Below, one piece after another: positions 31,435-40,840 of a DNA stretch of 64,000 nucleotides. The notes below the pieces were generated by a model. It ran no database searches, had not been told where the DNA came from, and was given only the letters and a program-made list of their open reading frames with translations. Numbering within the stretch: the stretch's first letter is position 1; each line of letters begins with the position of its first letter. A program made the position numbers and the translations under genes. Source of the DNA: Ancylobacter lacus (lineage in GTDB: Bacteria; Pseudomonadota; Alphaproteobacteria; Rhizobiales; Xanthobacteraceae); contig NZ_JAHBGE010000008.1 in NCBI RefSeq assembly GCF_018390635.1, positions 1-64,000 on the forward strand. Direction: 5' to 3'.

Positions 31435-34051
31435 TCACGATCCTCTGAGGAACGACGATGATACGCTTCGGCGGCCGCCCGTCGAGGGCTTTCACCACCG
31501 CATCGAGGGCGAGAACGGCGTGCTCCACCTCGGCGGGGCTCGCCGCCTTCGGCACGGTGATGTCAGCCCGGCGCTTGCCGTTGATCTGTATCGGCAGCGT
31601 AACGGTGTCCTCGGCGAGCAGTTCCGGGTCGCTGTCCGGCCAGGCGGCCTCGGCCGCGAGGCCCTCCCCGCCCAGCGCGGCCCAGCATTCCTCGGCGAGA
31701 TGCGGCACGCTCGGGGCGATGGCGCGGACGAGGTAGCGCGCGGCCTCGTGCAGGGCGAAGGCGGTGTCGGCCGGCAGCGGCCCGGCCTCGGCGCTCTTGC
31801 GCGCCGCCACCACCGCGTCGCCGAACACATTGGCGAAGGCGTGGACGCGGGCGACCGCCACGTTGAAGCGCAGCCGCTCGACATCCTCGGCCATCTGCGC
31901 CGCCAGCTTGTGCGCGGCCCGGCGCAGGCCGAGCGCGGCCTCGCCGAATGCCGCGGGGGCCTCCGGCGCCTCGGGCACCAGCGCCAGCACCTCGCCGACC
32001 AGGCGCCAGATGCGCTGGACGAAGCGCCAGGCGCCCTCGATGCCGGCGCTGGTCCACTCGCTGTCGCGCTCCGGCGGGGTGTCGGAGAGCATGAACCAGC
32101 GGGCGCAGTCCACGCCATAGGTGTCGGCGACGACCTCCGGCGGAACCACGTTGCGCTTCGACTTCGACATCTTCTCCGGCGGCCCGATGGTCACCGGTTC
32201 GCCGGTGGCGACCGTCACCGGCGAGCCGTCCGCCGCCTTCTCCACATCCTCGGGAAACAGCCAGCGCCCGGCCGGGTCCTTGTAGGTCTCGTGGACGATC
32301 ATCCCCTGCGTGAACAGGCCGGCGAACGGCTCCTCGATCGAGACGCGGCCGATCTTGTTCAGCGCCCGGGTGAAGAAGCGGGAATAGAGCAGGTGCAGGA
32401 TCGCGTGCTCGATGCCGCCAATGTACTGGTCGACCGGCAGCCAGTGGTCGGCGGCGCCCTTCTGCAGCGGCGGCGTGTTCGGTTCGGAAGCGAAACGAGC
32501 GAAATACCAGGACGAGTCCACGAAGGTGTCCATGGTGTCGGTCTCGCGCCGGGCGGGGCCGCCGCAGTGCGGGCAGGCGACGTGCTTCCACGTCGGGTGG
32601 CGATCCAGCGGGTTGCCCGGCGCGTCGAAGGTCACGTCGTCCGGCAGCCGCACCGGGAGCTGGTCCTCCGGCACCGGCACCGGGCCGCAGCTCTCGCAAT
32701 GGATGATCGGGATCGGGCAGCCCCAGTAGCGCTGGCGCGAGATGCCCCAGTCGCGCAGGCGGAAATTCACCGCCCGCTCGCCCACCGGCGCGTTGCCGAG
32801 CGTCTGCTTCTCCAGCCGCGCCGCCACCGCCTCCTTGGCCTCGGGAATGGAGAGCCCGTCGAGGAAGCCGGAGTGGTAGAGCGTGCCCTCGCCGTCATAG
32901 GCGATGTCGCCGACCGCGAAGCTGGCGGGGTCCGCCTCCGGCGGCAGCACCACCGGGGTAACGGGCAGGCCGTATTTGCGGGCGAAGTCGAGATCGCGCT
33001 GGTCGTGCGCCGGGCAGCCGAAGATGGCGCCGGTGCCGTATTCCATCAGCACGAAATTGGCGACGTAGACCGGCAGGTCCGGCCCGCCGAGCGGATGGCG
33101 CACCTTCAGCCCGGTGTCGAAGCCCATCTTCTCCTGGGTCTCGATCTCGGCGGTGGAGGTGCCGCCGCGGCGGCATTCCTCGACGAAGGCAGCGAGCGCG
33201 GGGTTGCCGGCGGCCAGCGTCTCGGTCAGCGGGTGGCCCGCCGACAGCGCCAGGAAGGAGGCGCCGAACAGCGTGTCCGGCCGGGTGGTGTAGACCTTCA
33301 CCTCGCGCGGCAGTTCGGCCGCGGCGGCCGCGCCCGCCGCCAGCTCGAAGCGCACATGCAGCCCCTCGGAACGGCCGATCCAGTTGCGCTGCATCAGCCG
33401 CACCTTGTCCGGCCAGCGCTCCAGCGTGTCCAGCCCGTCCAGCAGCTCCTGCGCCAGCGCGGTGATGCGGAAGAACCACTGCGCCAGCTTGCGGCGCTCC
33501 ACCAGCGCCCCGGAACGCCAGCCGCGTCCGTCGATCACCTGCTCATTGGCGAGCACGGTGTTGTCGACCGGATCCCAGTTGACCTCGCTCTCCTTGCGGT
33601 AGACGAAGCCGCCCTTCAGGAACTCCAGGAAGATGCGCTGCTGCTCGCCATAATAGGCGGGGTCGCAGGTCGCGATCTCGCGCGACCAGTCCAGCGAGAG
33701 GCCCAGCAGCTTGAGCTGCTCGCGCATGGTGGCGATGTTCTCGTAGGTCCACACGCCGGGGTGGGTGTTGCGCTCGATCGCGGCGTTCTCCGCCGGCAGG
33801 CCGAACGCGTCCCAGCCCATCGGGTGGAGAACGTTGAAGCCCTTCATCCGCTTGAAGCGGGCGACCACGTCGCCCATCACATAGTTGCGGCCATGCCCGA
33901 TGTGGATGCGGCCCGACGGGTAGGGAAACATCTCCAGCACGTAATATTTCGGCCGGGGGTCGTCGTTTCGGGTGCGGAATATCCCGCGCTCGTCCCAGAC
34001 CTTCTGCCAGCGGGGTTCGGCCTCGCGGGCATTGTAGCGTTCGGTGCTCAT
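31421..34051 (-). CDS. leuS: Leucyl-tRNA synthetase
   Basis: LeuS charges tRNA-Leu. This is the bacterial type with a CP1 editing domain inserted in the Rossmann fold. The class I signature [17 protein letters not shown] lies near residues 39-55 and KMSKSKRN near 631-638. The zinc-like CESCGP and CPHCGG pairs are seen in the middle. The ATG at 34051 ([16 protein letters not shown]) gives 876 residues, the usual size; an earlier ATG at 34096 is less likely. No T-box or leader peptide is visible in the 144 bases before it. Confidence 0.96.
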   Translation of the reverse strand: MSTERYNAREAEPRWQKVWDERGIFRTRNDDPRPKYYVLEMFPYPSGRIHIGHGRNYVMGDVVARFKRMKGFNVLHPMGWDAFGLPAENAAIERNTHPGVWTYENIATMREQLKLLGLSLDWSREIATCDPAYYGEQQRIFLEFLKGGFVYRKESEVNWDPVDNTVLANEQVIDGRGWRSGALVERRKLAQWFFRITALAQELLDGLDTLERWPDKVRLMQRNWIGRSEGLHVRFELAAGAAAAAELPREVKVYTTRPDTLFGASFLALSAGHPLTETLAAGNPALAAFVEECRRGGTSTAEIETQEKMGFDTGLKVRHPLGGPDLPVYVANFVLMEYGTGAIFGCPAHDQRDLDFARKYGLPVTPVVLPPEADPASFAVGDIAYDGEGTLYHSGFLDGLSIPEAKEAVAARLEKQTLGNAPVGERAVNFRLRDWGISRQRYWGCPIPIIHCESCGPVPVPEDQLPVRLPDDVTFDAPGNPLDRHPTWKHVACPHCGGPARRETDTMDTFVDSSWYFARFASEPNTPPLQKGAADHWLPVDQYIGGIEHAILHLLYSRFFTRALNKIGRVSIEEPFAGLFTQGMIVHETYKDPAGRWLFPEDVEKAADGSPVTVATGEPVTIGPPEKMSKSKRNVVPPEVVADTYGVDCARWFMLSDTPPERDSEWTSAGIEGAWRFVQRIWRLVGEVLALVPEAPEAPAAFGEAALGLRRAAHKLAAQMAEDVERLRFNVAVARVHAFANVFGDAVVAARKSAEAGPLPADTAFALHEAARYLVRAIAPSVPHLAEECWAALGGEGLAAEAAWPDSDPELLAEDTVTLPIQINGKRRADITVPKAASPAEVEHAVLALDAVVKALDGRPPKRIIVVPQRIVNVVA

Positions 34052-34195
34052 CGGATGTCTTTGCAAAGCCTGTCGGGGTAGCGAGCCTTCGGCCACGCGC
34101 GAGCCGACAGCGGCCCGCGCGCGGGCGCGGCGGATGCGGCGGGACTAGGCCACGACGGGCGCCCGCGGTCAACAGCGCCGTGCCGCCGCGCCGGG

Positions 34196-35884
34196 TCAGA
34201 GCGAACGGCTGGCCGGCAGCGCCCCGCTGTCATTGCCGCGCACCGCGTTGCGCCCCGCCGCCTTGGCGGCATAGAGGGCGCGGTCGGCCATCACCAGCAG
34301 CGTGGAGGGGCCGACGCCTTCCTCGGGGCGGCTGGCGGCGAAGCCGATGCTCACCGTGACGCGGCCGTGGGTGGAGCCGGCATGGGCGATGCCGATCTCC
34401 TCGATGGCGAGGCGCAGCCGGTTGGCGGTCTCGCCGGCCCGGGCGCTATCGGCGCGGGGCAGCAGCACCGCGAATTCCTCGCCCCCGATCCGCGCCACCA
34501 GATCCTCCCGGCGCACATTGGCCGCCAGCGCCGCCGCGACCCGGCGCAGCGCGCTGTCGCCCTCGGCATGGCCGTAGCGGTCGTTGAACTCCTTGAAGTA
34601 GTCGATGTCGATCATCAGCATGGCGACCCGCCCTCCGGGTCCCCGGAAGGATTCCACCGCCTCGTCGAAGGCCCGGCGGTTGGCGACGCCGGTGAGGGGG
34701 TCGCGATTGGCCAGCAGGTTGAGCTGCCGGTTGGCCTCCTGCAGCGCCGTCTCGCGCTCGGTCAGCCGGGCCGCCATGTCGGTGAAGGCGTCGACCAGCG
34801 GGTCCAGCTCGGAGATGCGCAGGGAGGAAGCCTCGGCCTGCGCCGGCTCCTGGCCGCGGCCGAACGCGGCCAGCCGCATCGCCAGTTCCTGCACCGGCCG
34901 CACCATCAGCCGCTCACCGGCGATCCAGAGGCCGATGAAGATGACCGCGCAGGCGGCGAGGAAGATCGCCACCGCCCGCAGCGTCGCGGTTTCGATCTCG
35001 GCCTTGAGCGTGCTGGCGCTGATGCCGACGGCAAGGCGCATATTGCTCTCGGGCAGGCGCTCGAAGCCGTAGATGCGCTCGACCCCGTCCGGCCCGGCGG
35101 TGGTGAAGGTGCCGGAGGAGCGGCTGAGCATATAGGACACCAGCGGGGTCCGGCGCAGGTCCTTGCCGGCCAGCGTGTCGCCATTGGGAGAGGCGTTTAT
35201 GACGGCGCCCTCGGGGTCGATCATCAGCACCGCGGCGGAGAGGTCGAGATCGGAGATGATCGAGAGCGGGAAGATGAGGTCGAGCTGAATGCGCGCGACC
35301 ACGACGGCGATGACGTTGCCCTCATCGTCCACCACCGGCTGGGCGGCGAAGATGCTGGGCAGGCCGCTGACATAGTTGCTGGACACGCTGGAGAGCGCGA
35401 AGTGCCCGCGCAGGGCGATCCGCATGTAGTCGCGCTGCGACAGGTCGAGATACATCGCCGTCGGCGCGGAGGCGCAGACCACCTGGCCCTGCGGCGTCGC
35501 CAGCGCGATCGAGCCGATCTCCGGCACCAGCTCGACGATGTTCTGAAGGCTGGCGCAGCCCGGCCCGCCCTGGATCGACTCCACCGCCCCGAGCGAGACC
35601 GCCTGAAGGGTGCCGTGCACCGTGGCGAGCACCTCGCGGTACTGCGCCAACCCGCGATTGGTGAGGTCCAGCACGTTCTTGCTCGCCGCCGCCAGCAGCT
35701 CGTGGCGCTGCGCGTTGATGCTGGCGACCCGCTCGGCAAGGAGGAAGGCGAGGCCGATGGCCACCAGCCCGATCAGGCGCGAACGCAGGCTGGTCCGGCG
35801 CCCCCGAGCCGGAAACAACCTCGATTGCCGCGCCTCCCCGGCCCGCCGCCCGGAAAAGCCTGTCATTTCGTCGGAAACGGACAT
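34196..35884 (-). CDS. Membrane diguanylate cyclase with periplasmic sensor
   Basis: The protein should make cyclic di-GMP in response to a periplasmic signal. From the ATG at 35884 it has 562 residues. A first transmembrane helix lies near 33-52, followed by an extracytoplasmic domain of about 240 residues that resembles a double-Cache sensor. A second helix lies near 300-322, followed by a HAMP-like linker and a GGDEF domain from about residue 390. The catalytic motif is GGEEF (active form). The sequence RRED five residues before it is an intact RxxD inhibitory site, so product feedback is likely. It stands alone between leuS and a VOC gene. The ligand is unknown. Confidence 0.9.
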   Translation of the reverse strand: MSVSDEMTGFSGRRAGEARQSRLFPARGRRTSLRSRLIGLVAIGLAFLLAERVASINAQRHELLAAASKNVLDLTNRGLAQYREVLATVHGTLQAVSLGAVESIQGGPGCASLQNIVELVPEIGSIALATPQGQVVCASAPTAMYLDLSQRDYMRIALRGHFALSSVSSNYVSGLPSIFAAQPVVDDEGNVIAVVVARIQLDLIFPLSIISDLDLSAAVLMIDPEGAVINASPNGDTLAGKDLRRTPLVSYMLSRSSGTFTTAGPDGVERIYGFERLPESNMRLAVGISASTLKAEIETATLRAVAIFLAACAVIFIGLWIAGERLMVRPVQELAMRLAAFGRGQEPAQAEASSLRISELDPLVDAFTDMAARLTERETALQEANRQLNLLANRDPLTGVANRRAFDEAVESFRGPGGRVAMLMIDIDYFKEFNDRYGHAEGDSALRRVAAALAANVRREDLVARIGGEEFAVLLPRADSARAGETANRLRLAIEEIGIAHAGSTHGRVTVSIGFAASRPEEGVGPSTLLVMADRALYAAKAAGRNAVRGNDSGALPASRSL

Positions 35885-35974
35885 GTATCCCGCCTGTCCG
35901 GCGCCTCCTCGTCCCGCCGATAAGCGCATGAAGCCGCGGCCGGCGCAATCGAGCAGACGGGCCTGCGCGCACGC

Positions 35975-36388
35975 TTATTGCGCCGGCGGGGTCGCGACGG
36001 CGTCGTAGCCCTGCGCGGAGAAGGCGATCAGGCAGAAGCCGTTGCCGAACGGGTCCGCCAGACCGGCGATCCGGCCCCAGGCCGCCTCGCGCAGCGGCGC
36101 CTCCAGCACCGCCCCCGCCGCCAGCGCCCGGGCGAGGGCGGGCTCGATGTCGTCGACCACGATGTCGAGATGGACCGGGGTCCAGTGCCGGCCATAGTCC
36201 CGCTCGCCGCCGGCCGGCGTCGCCCGGGAGCCGGCGGGCTTCACCAGCAGGTAGATCGCGCAGCTCGCGCCGAGCAGCTCCAGCCCCGCCCCGCCGAAGC
36301 GGCGGCCCTCGGCGAGACCGAAGGCCTCGACATAGAAGCGCCGCGCCGCCTCGAAATCCGGCACGTCGATGTTGACAAGCAGCCGCAT
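35975..36388 (-). CDS. VOC-superfamily (glyoxalase-like) protein
   Basis: The 137-residue protein has two beta-alpha-beta-beta-beta units: MRLLVNIDVPDFEAARRFYVE at the start and HLDIVVDDIEPALARALAAG in the second half, ending in DPFGNGFCLIAF. Such proteins include glyoxalases, dioxygenases and drug-binding proteins. The metal-ligand histidine of the second unit (HLDI) is present, but I cannot assign a substrate. The ATG at 36388 has GAGGGA about ten bases upstream; another ATG three codons earlier is too close to that site. It is divergent from yggS. Confidence 0.85.
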   Translation of the reverse strand: MRLLVNIDVPDFEAARRFYVEAFGLAEGRRFGGAGLELLGASCAIYLLVKPAGSRATPAGGERDYGRHWTPVHLDIVVDDIEPALARALAAGAVLEAPLREAAWGRIAGLADPFGNGFCLIAFSAQGYDAVATPPAQ

Positions 36389-36445
36389 GGTTTCCATTCC
36401 CTCGCTTGGCCGCGCCGGGCCGGCTCAACCCTAGAGGAACCTTGC

Positions 36446-37111
36446 ATGAGCGTCGCCGACCGATTGGCCGAGGTGCGCGGGCGGATCGAGCGTGCCACCC
36501 GCGACGCCGGGCGTCCGGCGGGCTCGGTGCGGCTCGTCGCCGTGTCCAAGACCTTCGAGGCCGGGGATATCCTGCCGGCGCTGGAGGAGGGCCAGCGCCT
36601 GTTCGGGGAGAACCGGGTGCAGGAGGCCAGGGGCAAGTGGCCGGCGCTGCGCGAGCGGCATCCCGATGTCGAGCTGCACCTCATCGGCCCGCTCCAGTCC
36701 AACAAGGTGCGCGAGGCGCTGGCCCTGTTCGACGTCATCCATACGCTCGACCGCGAATCGCTGGCGGGCGCCCTCGCCCGCGAAATCCCCCGGCTGGAAG
36801 GCCGGCCGGCGCCCCGGCTGCTGGTGCAGGTGAACACCGGGGAGGAACCGCAGAAGGCGGGCGTGGGGCCGCTGGAGGCGGACGCCTTCATCGAGGCCTG
36901 CCGAACCCGCCACGGCCTCGCCGTCGAGGGGCTGATGTGCATCCCGCCCGCCGGGGAGCCGGCGGCGCCGCATTTCGCGCTGCTGGCCACCATCGCCCGC
37001 CGCCATGGGCTCGCCACCCTGTCCATGGGCATGAGCGGGGATTTCGAGACCGCGATCCAGCTCGGCGCCACCCATGTGCGGGTCGGCAGCGCCATTTTCG
37101 GCCACCGCTGA
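36446..37111 (+). CDS. YggS/PLPBP-family pyridoxal phosphate homeostasis protein
   Basis: This family binds pyridoxal phosphate and balances vitamin B6 and keto/amino acid pools, with no known enzymatic reaction. The TIM-barrel protein has the cofactor lysine in LVAVSKTFEAGDI near residue 35. LFGENRVQEA, LHLIGPLQSNK, LSMGMSGDFETAI and VRVGSAIFG, all family hallmarks, follow. AGAGGAAC precedes the ATG. The 221-residue length is usual. It is divergent from the VOC gene, with 57 bases between the start codons. Confidence 0.94.
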   Translation: MSVADRLAEVRGRIERATRDAGRPAGSVRLVAVSKTFEAGDILPALEEGQRLFGENRVQEARGKWPALRERHPDVELHLIGPLQSNKVREALALFDVIHTLDRESLAGALAREIPRLEGRPAPRLLVQVNTGEEPQKAGVGPLEADAFIEACRTRHGLAVEGLMCIPPAGEPAAPHFALLATIARRHGLATLSMGMSGDFETAIQLGATHVRVGSAIFGHR

Positions 37112-37114
37112 GCC

Positions 37115-37711
37115 TCAGCCGACCTCGATCCGCGTGCGCGGCCCCAGCCGCGCCAGCACCCGGCGCAGATCCGCCGGGCGGAAGGCGATGCAGCCGGCGG
37201 TCGGCGGAAAGCCCGGCCGCGCGATGTGGAGAAAGACCGCCGAGCCGCCGCGCGCGGTGCGCGGGCGCTGGTTGTGGTCGAGGATGACGACGAGGTCGTA
37301 CAGCCCGTCCTGCCGCCACATCTCCTCGTGCGAAGCGCGGAACGGCCGCCGCACCGGCCTGTTGTAGCAGGCCGCCCCCGGCGCGTCGCACCAGCCATCG
37401 TCGGGGCGCATCGGCCGGGCCGGCAGCGCGGTGGCGGGCCGCCGGCCGCGGTCGGGCCGCCACCGCAGCTCCAGCGGATGCCAGCTCCCCGCCGGTGTGG
37501 CGCCGTCGCCCTCGCGCTTGGCGTGGCGGATGCCGGCCGGCCCGAGGGCGACGGGAAGGGCGCGCCCGTCCAGCAGCACCCAGCCGCGCGCCCGCGCGCC
37601 GGGGCGCGTCACCACACGCAGGCGTTGAACGGGCGGCCGGCCTGCAGCGTTTAAGCGGAGCTTGCCGGCGGGAAGGGGCTTCTTCTTTCGGCGTTTTGCG
37701 TTCACGATCAC
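37115..37711 (-). CDS. L,D-transpeptidase (YkuD) family protein
   Basis: YkuD domains are cysteine transpeptidases that make 3-3 peptidoglycan crosslinks or attach lipoproteins. The 198-residue protein has a very basic N-terminus (KRRKKKPLP) and no clear signal peptide. The catalytic region HIARPGFPPTAGCIAF is near the C-terminus (histidine about 165, cysteine about 177). GREGDGATPAG-type and GLYDLVVILDHN segments match the short DUF-like YkuD subgroup seen in Hyphomicrobiales. The lack of an export signal leaves its location open. It ends four bases from the yggS stop. Confidence 0.8.
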   Translation of the reverse strand: MIVNAKRRKKKPLPAGKLRLNAAGRPPVQRLRVVTRPGARARGWVLLDGRALPVALGPAGIRHAKREGDGATPAGSWHPLELRWRPDRGRRPATALPARPMRPDDGWCDAPGAACYNRPVRRPFRASHEEMWRQDGLYDLVVILDHNQRPRTARGGSAVFLHIARPGFPPTAGCIAFRPADLRRVLARLGPRTRIEVG

Positions 37712-37861
37712 GTCACGAGACTGGCGGGCGTCGGCGGCGGTGACGCTGCGGCGCTTGCCGGAGGCGTCCCGCCCGTCCTAAGTCCGAAGGGCGCGAAGAC
37801 GAGGGATCCTATATCAGGGATGGGCGCAGGCGCGGCACGCGGACGGTTGCAGGACAGGAAT

Positions 37862-38548
37862 ATGGCGAACGCCCAACGAATTCTGGTGGTGGACGACGAC
37901 AACGAGCTGCGCGAGGCGCTGGTGGAGCAGCTGGCTTCGCTGGAGGAATTCGACACGGTGGCGGTCGATTCGGCGCAGGCGGCCATCGATCAGGTCGGCG
38001 CCGACCGGGTCGACCTGGTGCTGATGGATGTCGGCCTGCCCGACATGGACGGGCGCGACGCGGTGCGGGTGATGCGCCGCAACGGCTTCAAGGCGCCGGT
38101 CATCATGCTCACCGGCCACGACACCGACAGCGACGCCATCATGGGCCTCGAGGCCGGGGCGAACGACTATGTCGTGAAGCCGTTCCGCTTCGCCGTGCTG
38201 CTCGCCCGGGTGCGGGCGCAGATGCGCTCGCACGAGGCCAGCGAGGACGCGGTCTTCACCATCGGGCCCTATACCTTCCGCCCCGGCGCGAAGATGCTGG
38301 TGACCGAGCGCAATTCGAAGATCCGCCTCACCGAGAAGGAAACCGCGATCCTGCGCTATCTCTACCGCGCCGGAAAGAAGCCGGTGGCGCGCGAAATCCT
38401 GCTGCAGGAGGTGTGGGGCTACAATTCCGGCGTCACCACCCACACGCTGGAAACCCACATCTACCGGCTCCGGCAGAAGATCGAGAAGGATCCTTCGCAT
38501 CCGAACCTTCTTGCCACCGAGGCCGGGGGTTACAAGCTGCTACCCTGA
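37862..38548 (+). CDS. cenR: CenR-type OmpR-family response regulator
   Basis: CenR is an essential alphaproteobacterial response regulator controlling the cell envelope in Caulobacter and Hyphomicrobiales. The receiver domain begins RILVVDDDNELREAL, with the phosphorylated aspartate in LVLMDVGLPDMDG near residue 57 and the lysine in YVVKPF. The winged-helix DNA-binding domain from about 125 has KIRLTEKETAILRYLYRAGK and GVTTHTLETHIYRLRQKIE, which match CenR closely. AGGA lies just before the ATG at 37862. No kinase (CenK) is adjacent. Length 228. Confidence 0.87.
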   Translation: MANAQRILVVDDDNELREALVEQLASLEEFDTVAVDSAQAAIDQVGADRVDLVLMDVGLPDMDGRDAVRVMRRNGFKAPVIMLTGHDTDSDAIMGLEAGANDYVVKPFRFAVLLARVRAQMRSHEASEDAVFTIGPYTFRPGAKMLVTERNSKIRLTEKETAILRYLYRAGKKPVAREILLQEVWGYNSGVTTHTLETHIYRLRQKIEKDPSHPNLLATEAGGYKLLP

Positions 38549-38624
38549 CCGGTGATTCGCGCCGCCGCGCCTGTTGCGGCCGGCCCGTCCGCCGCCACCT
38601 CCCGCCCGAGCCCGCTGCCTGCGC

Positions 38625-39227
38625 ATGAGCATCGACGACGACATCCAGCTTCTGGATCGCATCAAGACGCTGAATCTCCTCGGCCGTGAGGCGTTGCGCA
38701 TCATCGCCATCGGCGCGGAATCGCGCGTCGTGCGCGGCGGCGACATCCTGTTCCGCGAGGGGCAGGAGGCGGATTCCGCCTTCGTCGTGGTAAGCGGCAG
38801 CTTCATGCTCACCCGCGAGGACGCGCCGAACGGGATCGCCGCGCGCAGCGCCATCACGGTCGGCCCGGGCACGCTGCTCGGCGAGATGGCGCTCATCACC
38901 CAGACCCTGCGTCCCGCTACCGCCACCGCCACCGAGATGTCGAGCGTGCTGCGCATTCCCCGCAGCATCTTCATGCGCACGGTGGAAAGCTTCCCGGACG
39001 CGGCGGTGCGGATCGCCCGCGACATCCGCCAGCGGCTCGGCGAGACGGTGGGCGGGCTGCAGCGGGTGCGCGGCCGGCTCGAGGCGATCGAGGGGCCGCA
39101 GGTCGACCTTTCCGCCGTGAACCTCGACACGCTCGACGTCGACGCCCTGCTCGGCGCGGCCCAGCCCGAGGGCGCGGCGGCCGCGCCGCCCGAGGCGGGC
39201 GCCATCCGGCCCGAACAGGCGGAATAG
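38625..39227 (+). CDS. Single-domain cyclic-nucleotide-binding protein
   Basis: The 200-residue protein has a cNMP-binding beta roll from about residues 10 to 135, with VVRGGDILFREGQEADSAFV and the phosphate-binding cassette GPGTLLGEMALITQTLRPAT. The arginine and glutamate that contact the cyclic phosphate are present. There is no DNA-binding domain; the C-terminus is a helix and an alanine/proline-rich tail. It starts 76 bases after cenR and ends two bases before arfB, so the three may be co-transcribed. Its partner is unknown. The name is by domain. Confidence 0.83.
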   Translation: MSIDDDIQLLDRIKTLNLLGREALRIIAIGAESRVVRGGDILFREGQEADSAFVVVSGSFMLTREDAPNGIAARSAITVGPGTLLGEMALITQTLRPATATATEMSSVLRIPRSIFMRTVESFPDAAVRIARDIRQRLGETVGGLQRVRGRLEAIEGPQVDLSAVNLDTLDVDALLGAAQPEGAAAAPPEAGAIRPEQAE

Positions 39228-39229
39228 TC

Positions 39230-39661
39230 GTGGCGCTGGAGGTCACCGCCTCGATCGTCCTCGACGAGGCGGAGATCGAGGAAAGCTTCGTGCGCGCGTC
39301 CGGTCCCGGCGGGCAGAACGTCAACAAGCTGTCGACCGCGGTGCAGCTCCGGCTCGACGTGCGCAACTCCCCCTCCCTTCCCGAGGGGCTGAAGCTGCGG
39401 CTGGTGGCGCTGGCCGGCCGGCGGCTGACCCGCGACGGGGTGCTGGTCATCAGCGCCCAGCGCTTCCGCACCCAGGAGCAGAACCGCCAGGACGCCCGCG
39501 AGCGGCTGCTGGAGCTGCTGAAGGCCGCCGCGGTGGTGCCGGTGCGCCGGCGCGCCACCCGGCCCACCCTCGGCTCCAAGCTCCGGCGGCTGGAGGGCAA
39601 GGCGCGGCGCTCCGGCATCAAGGCCGACCGGCGCGGCCGCCCCGGCACGGACGAGGACTGA
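39230..39661 (+). CDS. arfB: Alternative ribosome-rescue peptidyl-tRNA hydrolase ArfB
   Basis: ArfB (YaeJ) enters stalled ribosomes and hydrolyses the peptidyl-tRNA, a backup for tmRNA. The catalytic GGQ is in SGPGGQNVNK near residues 25-34. The basic C-terminal tail that reads the empty mRNA channel is visible (SKLRRLEGKARR, then KADRRGR). Length 143, normal for ArfB and far below full release factors. The start is a GTG two bases after the upstream stop. Confidence 0.93.
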   Translation: MALEVTASIVLDEAEIEESFVRASGPGGQNVNKLSTAVQLRLDVRNSPSLPEGLKLRLVALAGRRLTRDGVLVISAQRFRTQEQNRQDARERLLELLKAAAVVPVRRRATRPTLGSKLRRLEGKARRSGIKADRRGRPGTDED

Positions 39662-39860
39662 ACGCGGCGTCCCCCCGGCGGGTCCCCGCCGGGCGCGGCG
39701 GCGGCTGCCAGCGGCCCGATCCTTGCCTCTTCGGATCCTTGCCTCTTCGAACGTCGCGTTCCCGCGAACGTCTTGAGACGGCGGACGTTTCGTAGTCATA
39801 TGAAATTGCTGCGCTGCGGTAGCAGCCGCCCGCCGCCGGCGGGTCACCCGATGGAGAGCC
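39662..39860. other. Short gap with tandem repeat before glutamine amidotransferase
   Basis: The gap holds a tandem repeat (see 39718-39749), then a GAACGTC...GAACGTC pair and an AT-richer stretch at 39790-39815 that probably contains the promoter of the next gene. Confidence 0.4.
39718..39749. repeat. Two-copy tandem repeat, 16 bases
   Basis: GATCCTTGCCTCTTCG occurs twice without a gap or mismatch. The unit lies between arfB and the following gene, with no clear role. Confidence 0.9.
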
Positions 39861-40625
39861 ATGAGCCCCGCGATCCTGATCGTGCTCCACCAGGAGCATT
39901 CCTCCCCGGGGCGGATCGGCCTCAGGCTGGTGGAGCGCGGCTTCCGGCTCGACGTGCGGCGCCCCTGCCTCGGCGAGCCGCTTCCCGCCACCCTGGCGGA
40001 GCATGCCGGCGCCATCGTCTTCGGCGGGCCGCAGAGCGCCAACGACGCCCATGACTATGTCCGCGCCGAGATCGACTGGATCGGCGTGCCGCTGGCGGAG
40101 AACAAGCCGTTCCTCGGCATCTGCCTCGGCGCCCAGATGCTGGCGCGCCATCTCGGCGGGCGGGTGGGGCCGCACCCGCAGGGTCTGGTCGAGATCGGCT
40201 ATTACCCGCTGCGCCCCACCGAGGCCGGCGCCCGCCTGCTGCCGGGGGCGGCGGGGCATCTGTGGCCCGACCATGTCTATCACTGGCACCGCGAGGGCTT
40301 CGAGGTGCCGGCCGGCGCGGAGCTGCTGGCGCAGGGCGAGGCCTTCCCCAACCAGGCCTTCCGCTATGGCGCCCGTGCCTATGGCATCCAGTTCCACCCG
40401 GAAGTCACCCACCACATGATGTGCCGCTGGACGGTGCGCGGCAGCGAGCGGCTGGACCTGCCCAATGCCCGGCCGCGCAGCGCCCATTTTCTCGACCGGC
40501 TCCAGCACGACGCCCGGGTGCGGCTGTGGCTCGACGCCTTCATGGACCACTGGACCGGCGCGCATGCGGGCCGCCCTGCCGGCCTGAGGGTGGGCCTGCC
40601 GAACGGGCTCGCCCGCCACGGGTGA
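39861..40625 (+). CDS. Class I glutamine amidotransferase
   Basis: The 254-residue protein is a GMP-synthase-like amidotransferase domain alone. The nucleophile cysteine is in FLGICLGAQMLARH near residue 93, and the histidine-glutamate pair is in IQFHPEVTHH near 178-182. Proteins of this type include GuaA-like stand-alone glutaminases and gamma-glutamyl hydrolases such as PuuD relatives. No synthetase partner is encoded nearby, so the acceptor of the ammonia, if any, is not evident. The start follows AGAGCC. Confidence 0.88.
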   Translation: MSPAILIVLHQEHSSPGRIGLRLVERGFRLDVRRPCLGEPLPATLAEHAGAIVFGGPQSANDAHDYVRAEIDWIGVPLAENKPFLGICLGAQMLARHLGGRVGPHPQGLVEIGYYPLRPTEAGARLLPGAAGHLWPDHVYHWHREGFEVPAGAELLAQGEAFPNQAFRYGARAYGIQFHPEVTHHMMCRWTVRGSERLDLPNARPRSAHFLDRLQHDARVRLWLDAFMDHWTGAHAGRPAGLRVGLPNGLARHG

Positions 40626-40840
40626 ACCTGCCGAAGGTGCTCGGGAACCTTCCTTGCGCCGGCGGGTTCTCATGGGCGTGCCGGCCGGCCTGCGTGGCGG
40701 GCGGTTCGGCCGGGCTGTTCTTCTCCGAACCTGACGCGCGACCGGCCGCCGGCCCCGGCCGGCCGGCTGCCTTCCAGCATGGCGCGGGCCGGCGAGAGCG
40801 GGCGGGCCCGCCGCCCCGCCTCCCGCTTGCGGATCGTGCC

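Noticed and set aside
34052-34195. Possible T-box or leucine leader before leuS
   Set aside because: I found no leader peptide with leucine codons, no T-box sequence and no terminator/antiterminator pair.
37115-37711. The YkuD-type protein as a secreted transpeptidase
   Set aside because: The N-terminus is strongly basic without a hydrophobic core, so export cannot be claimed.
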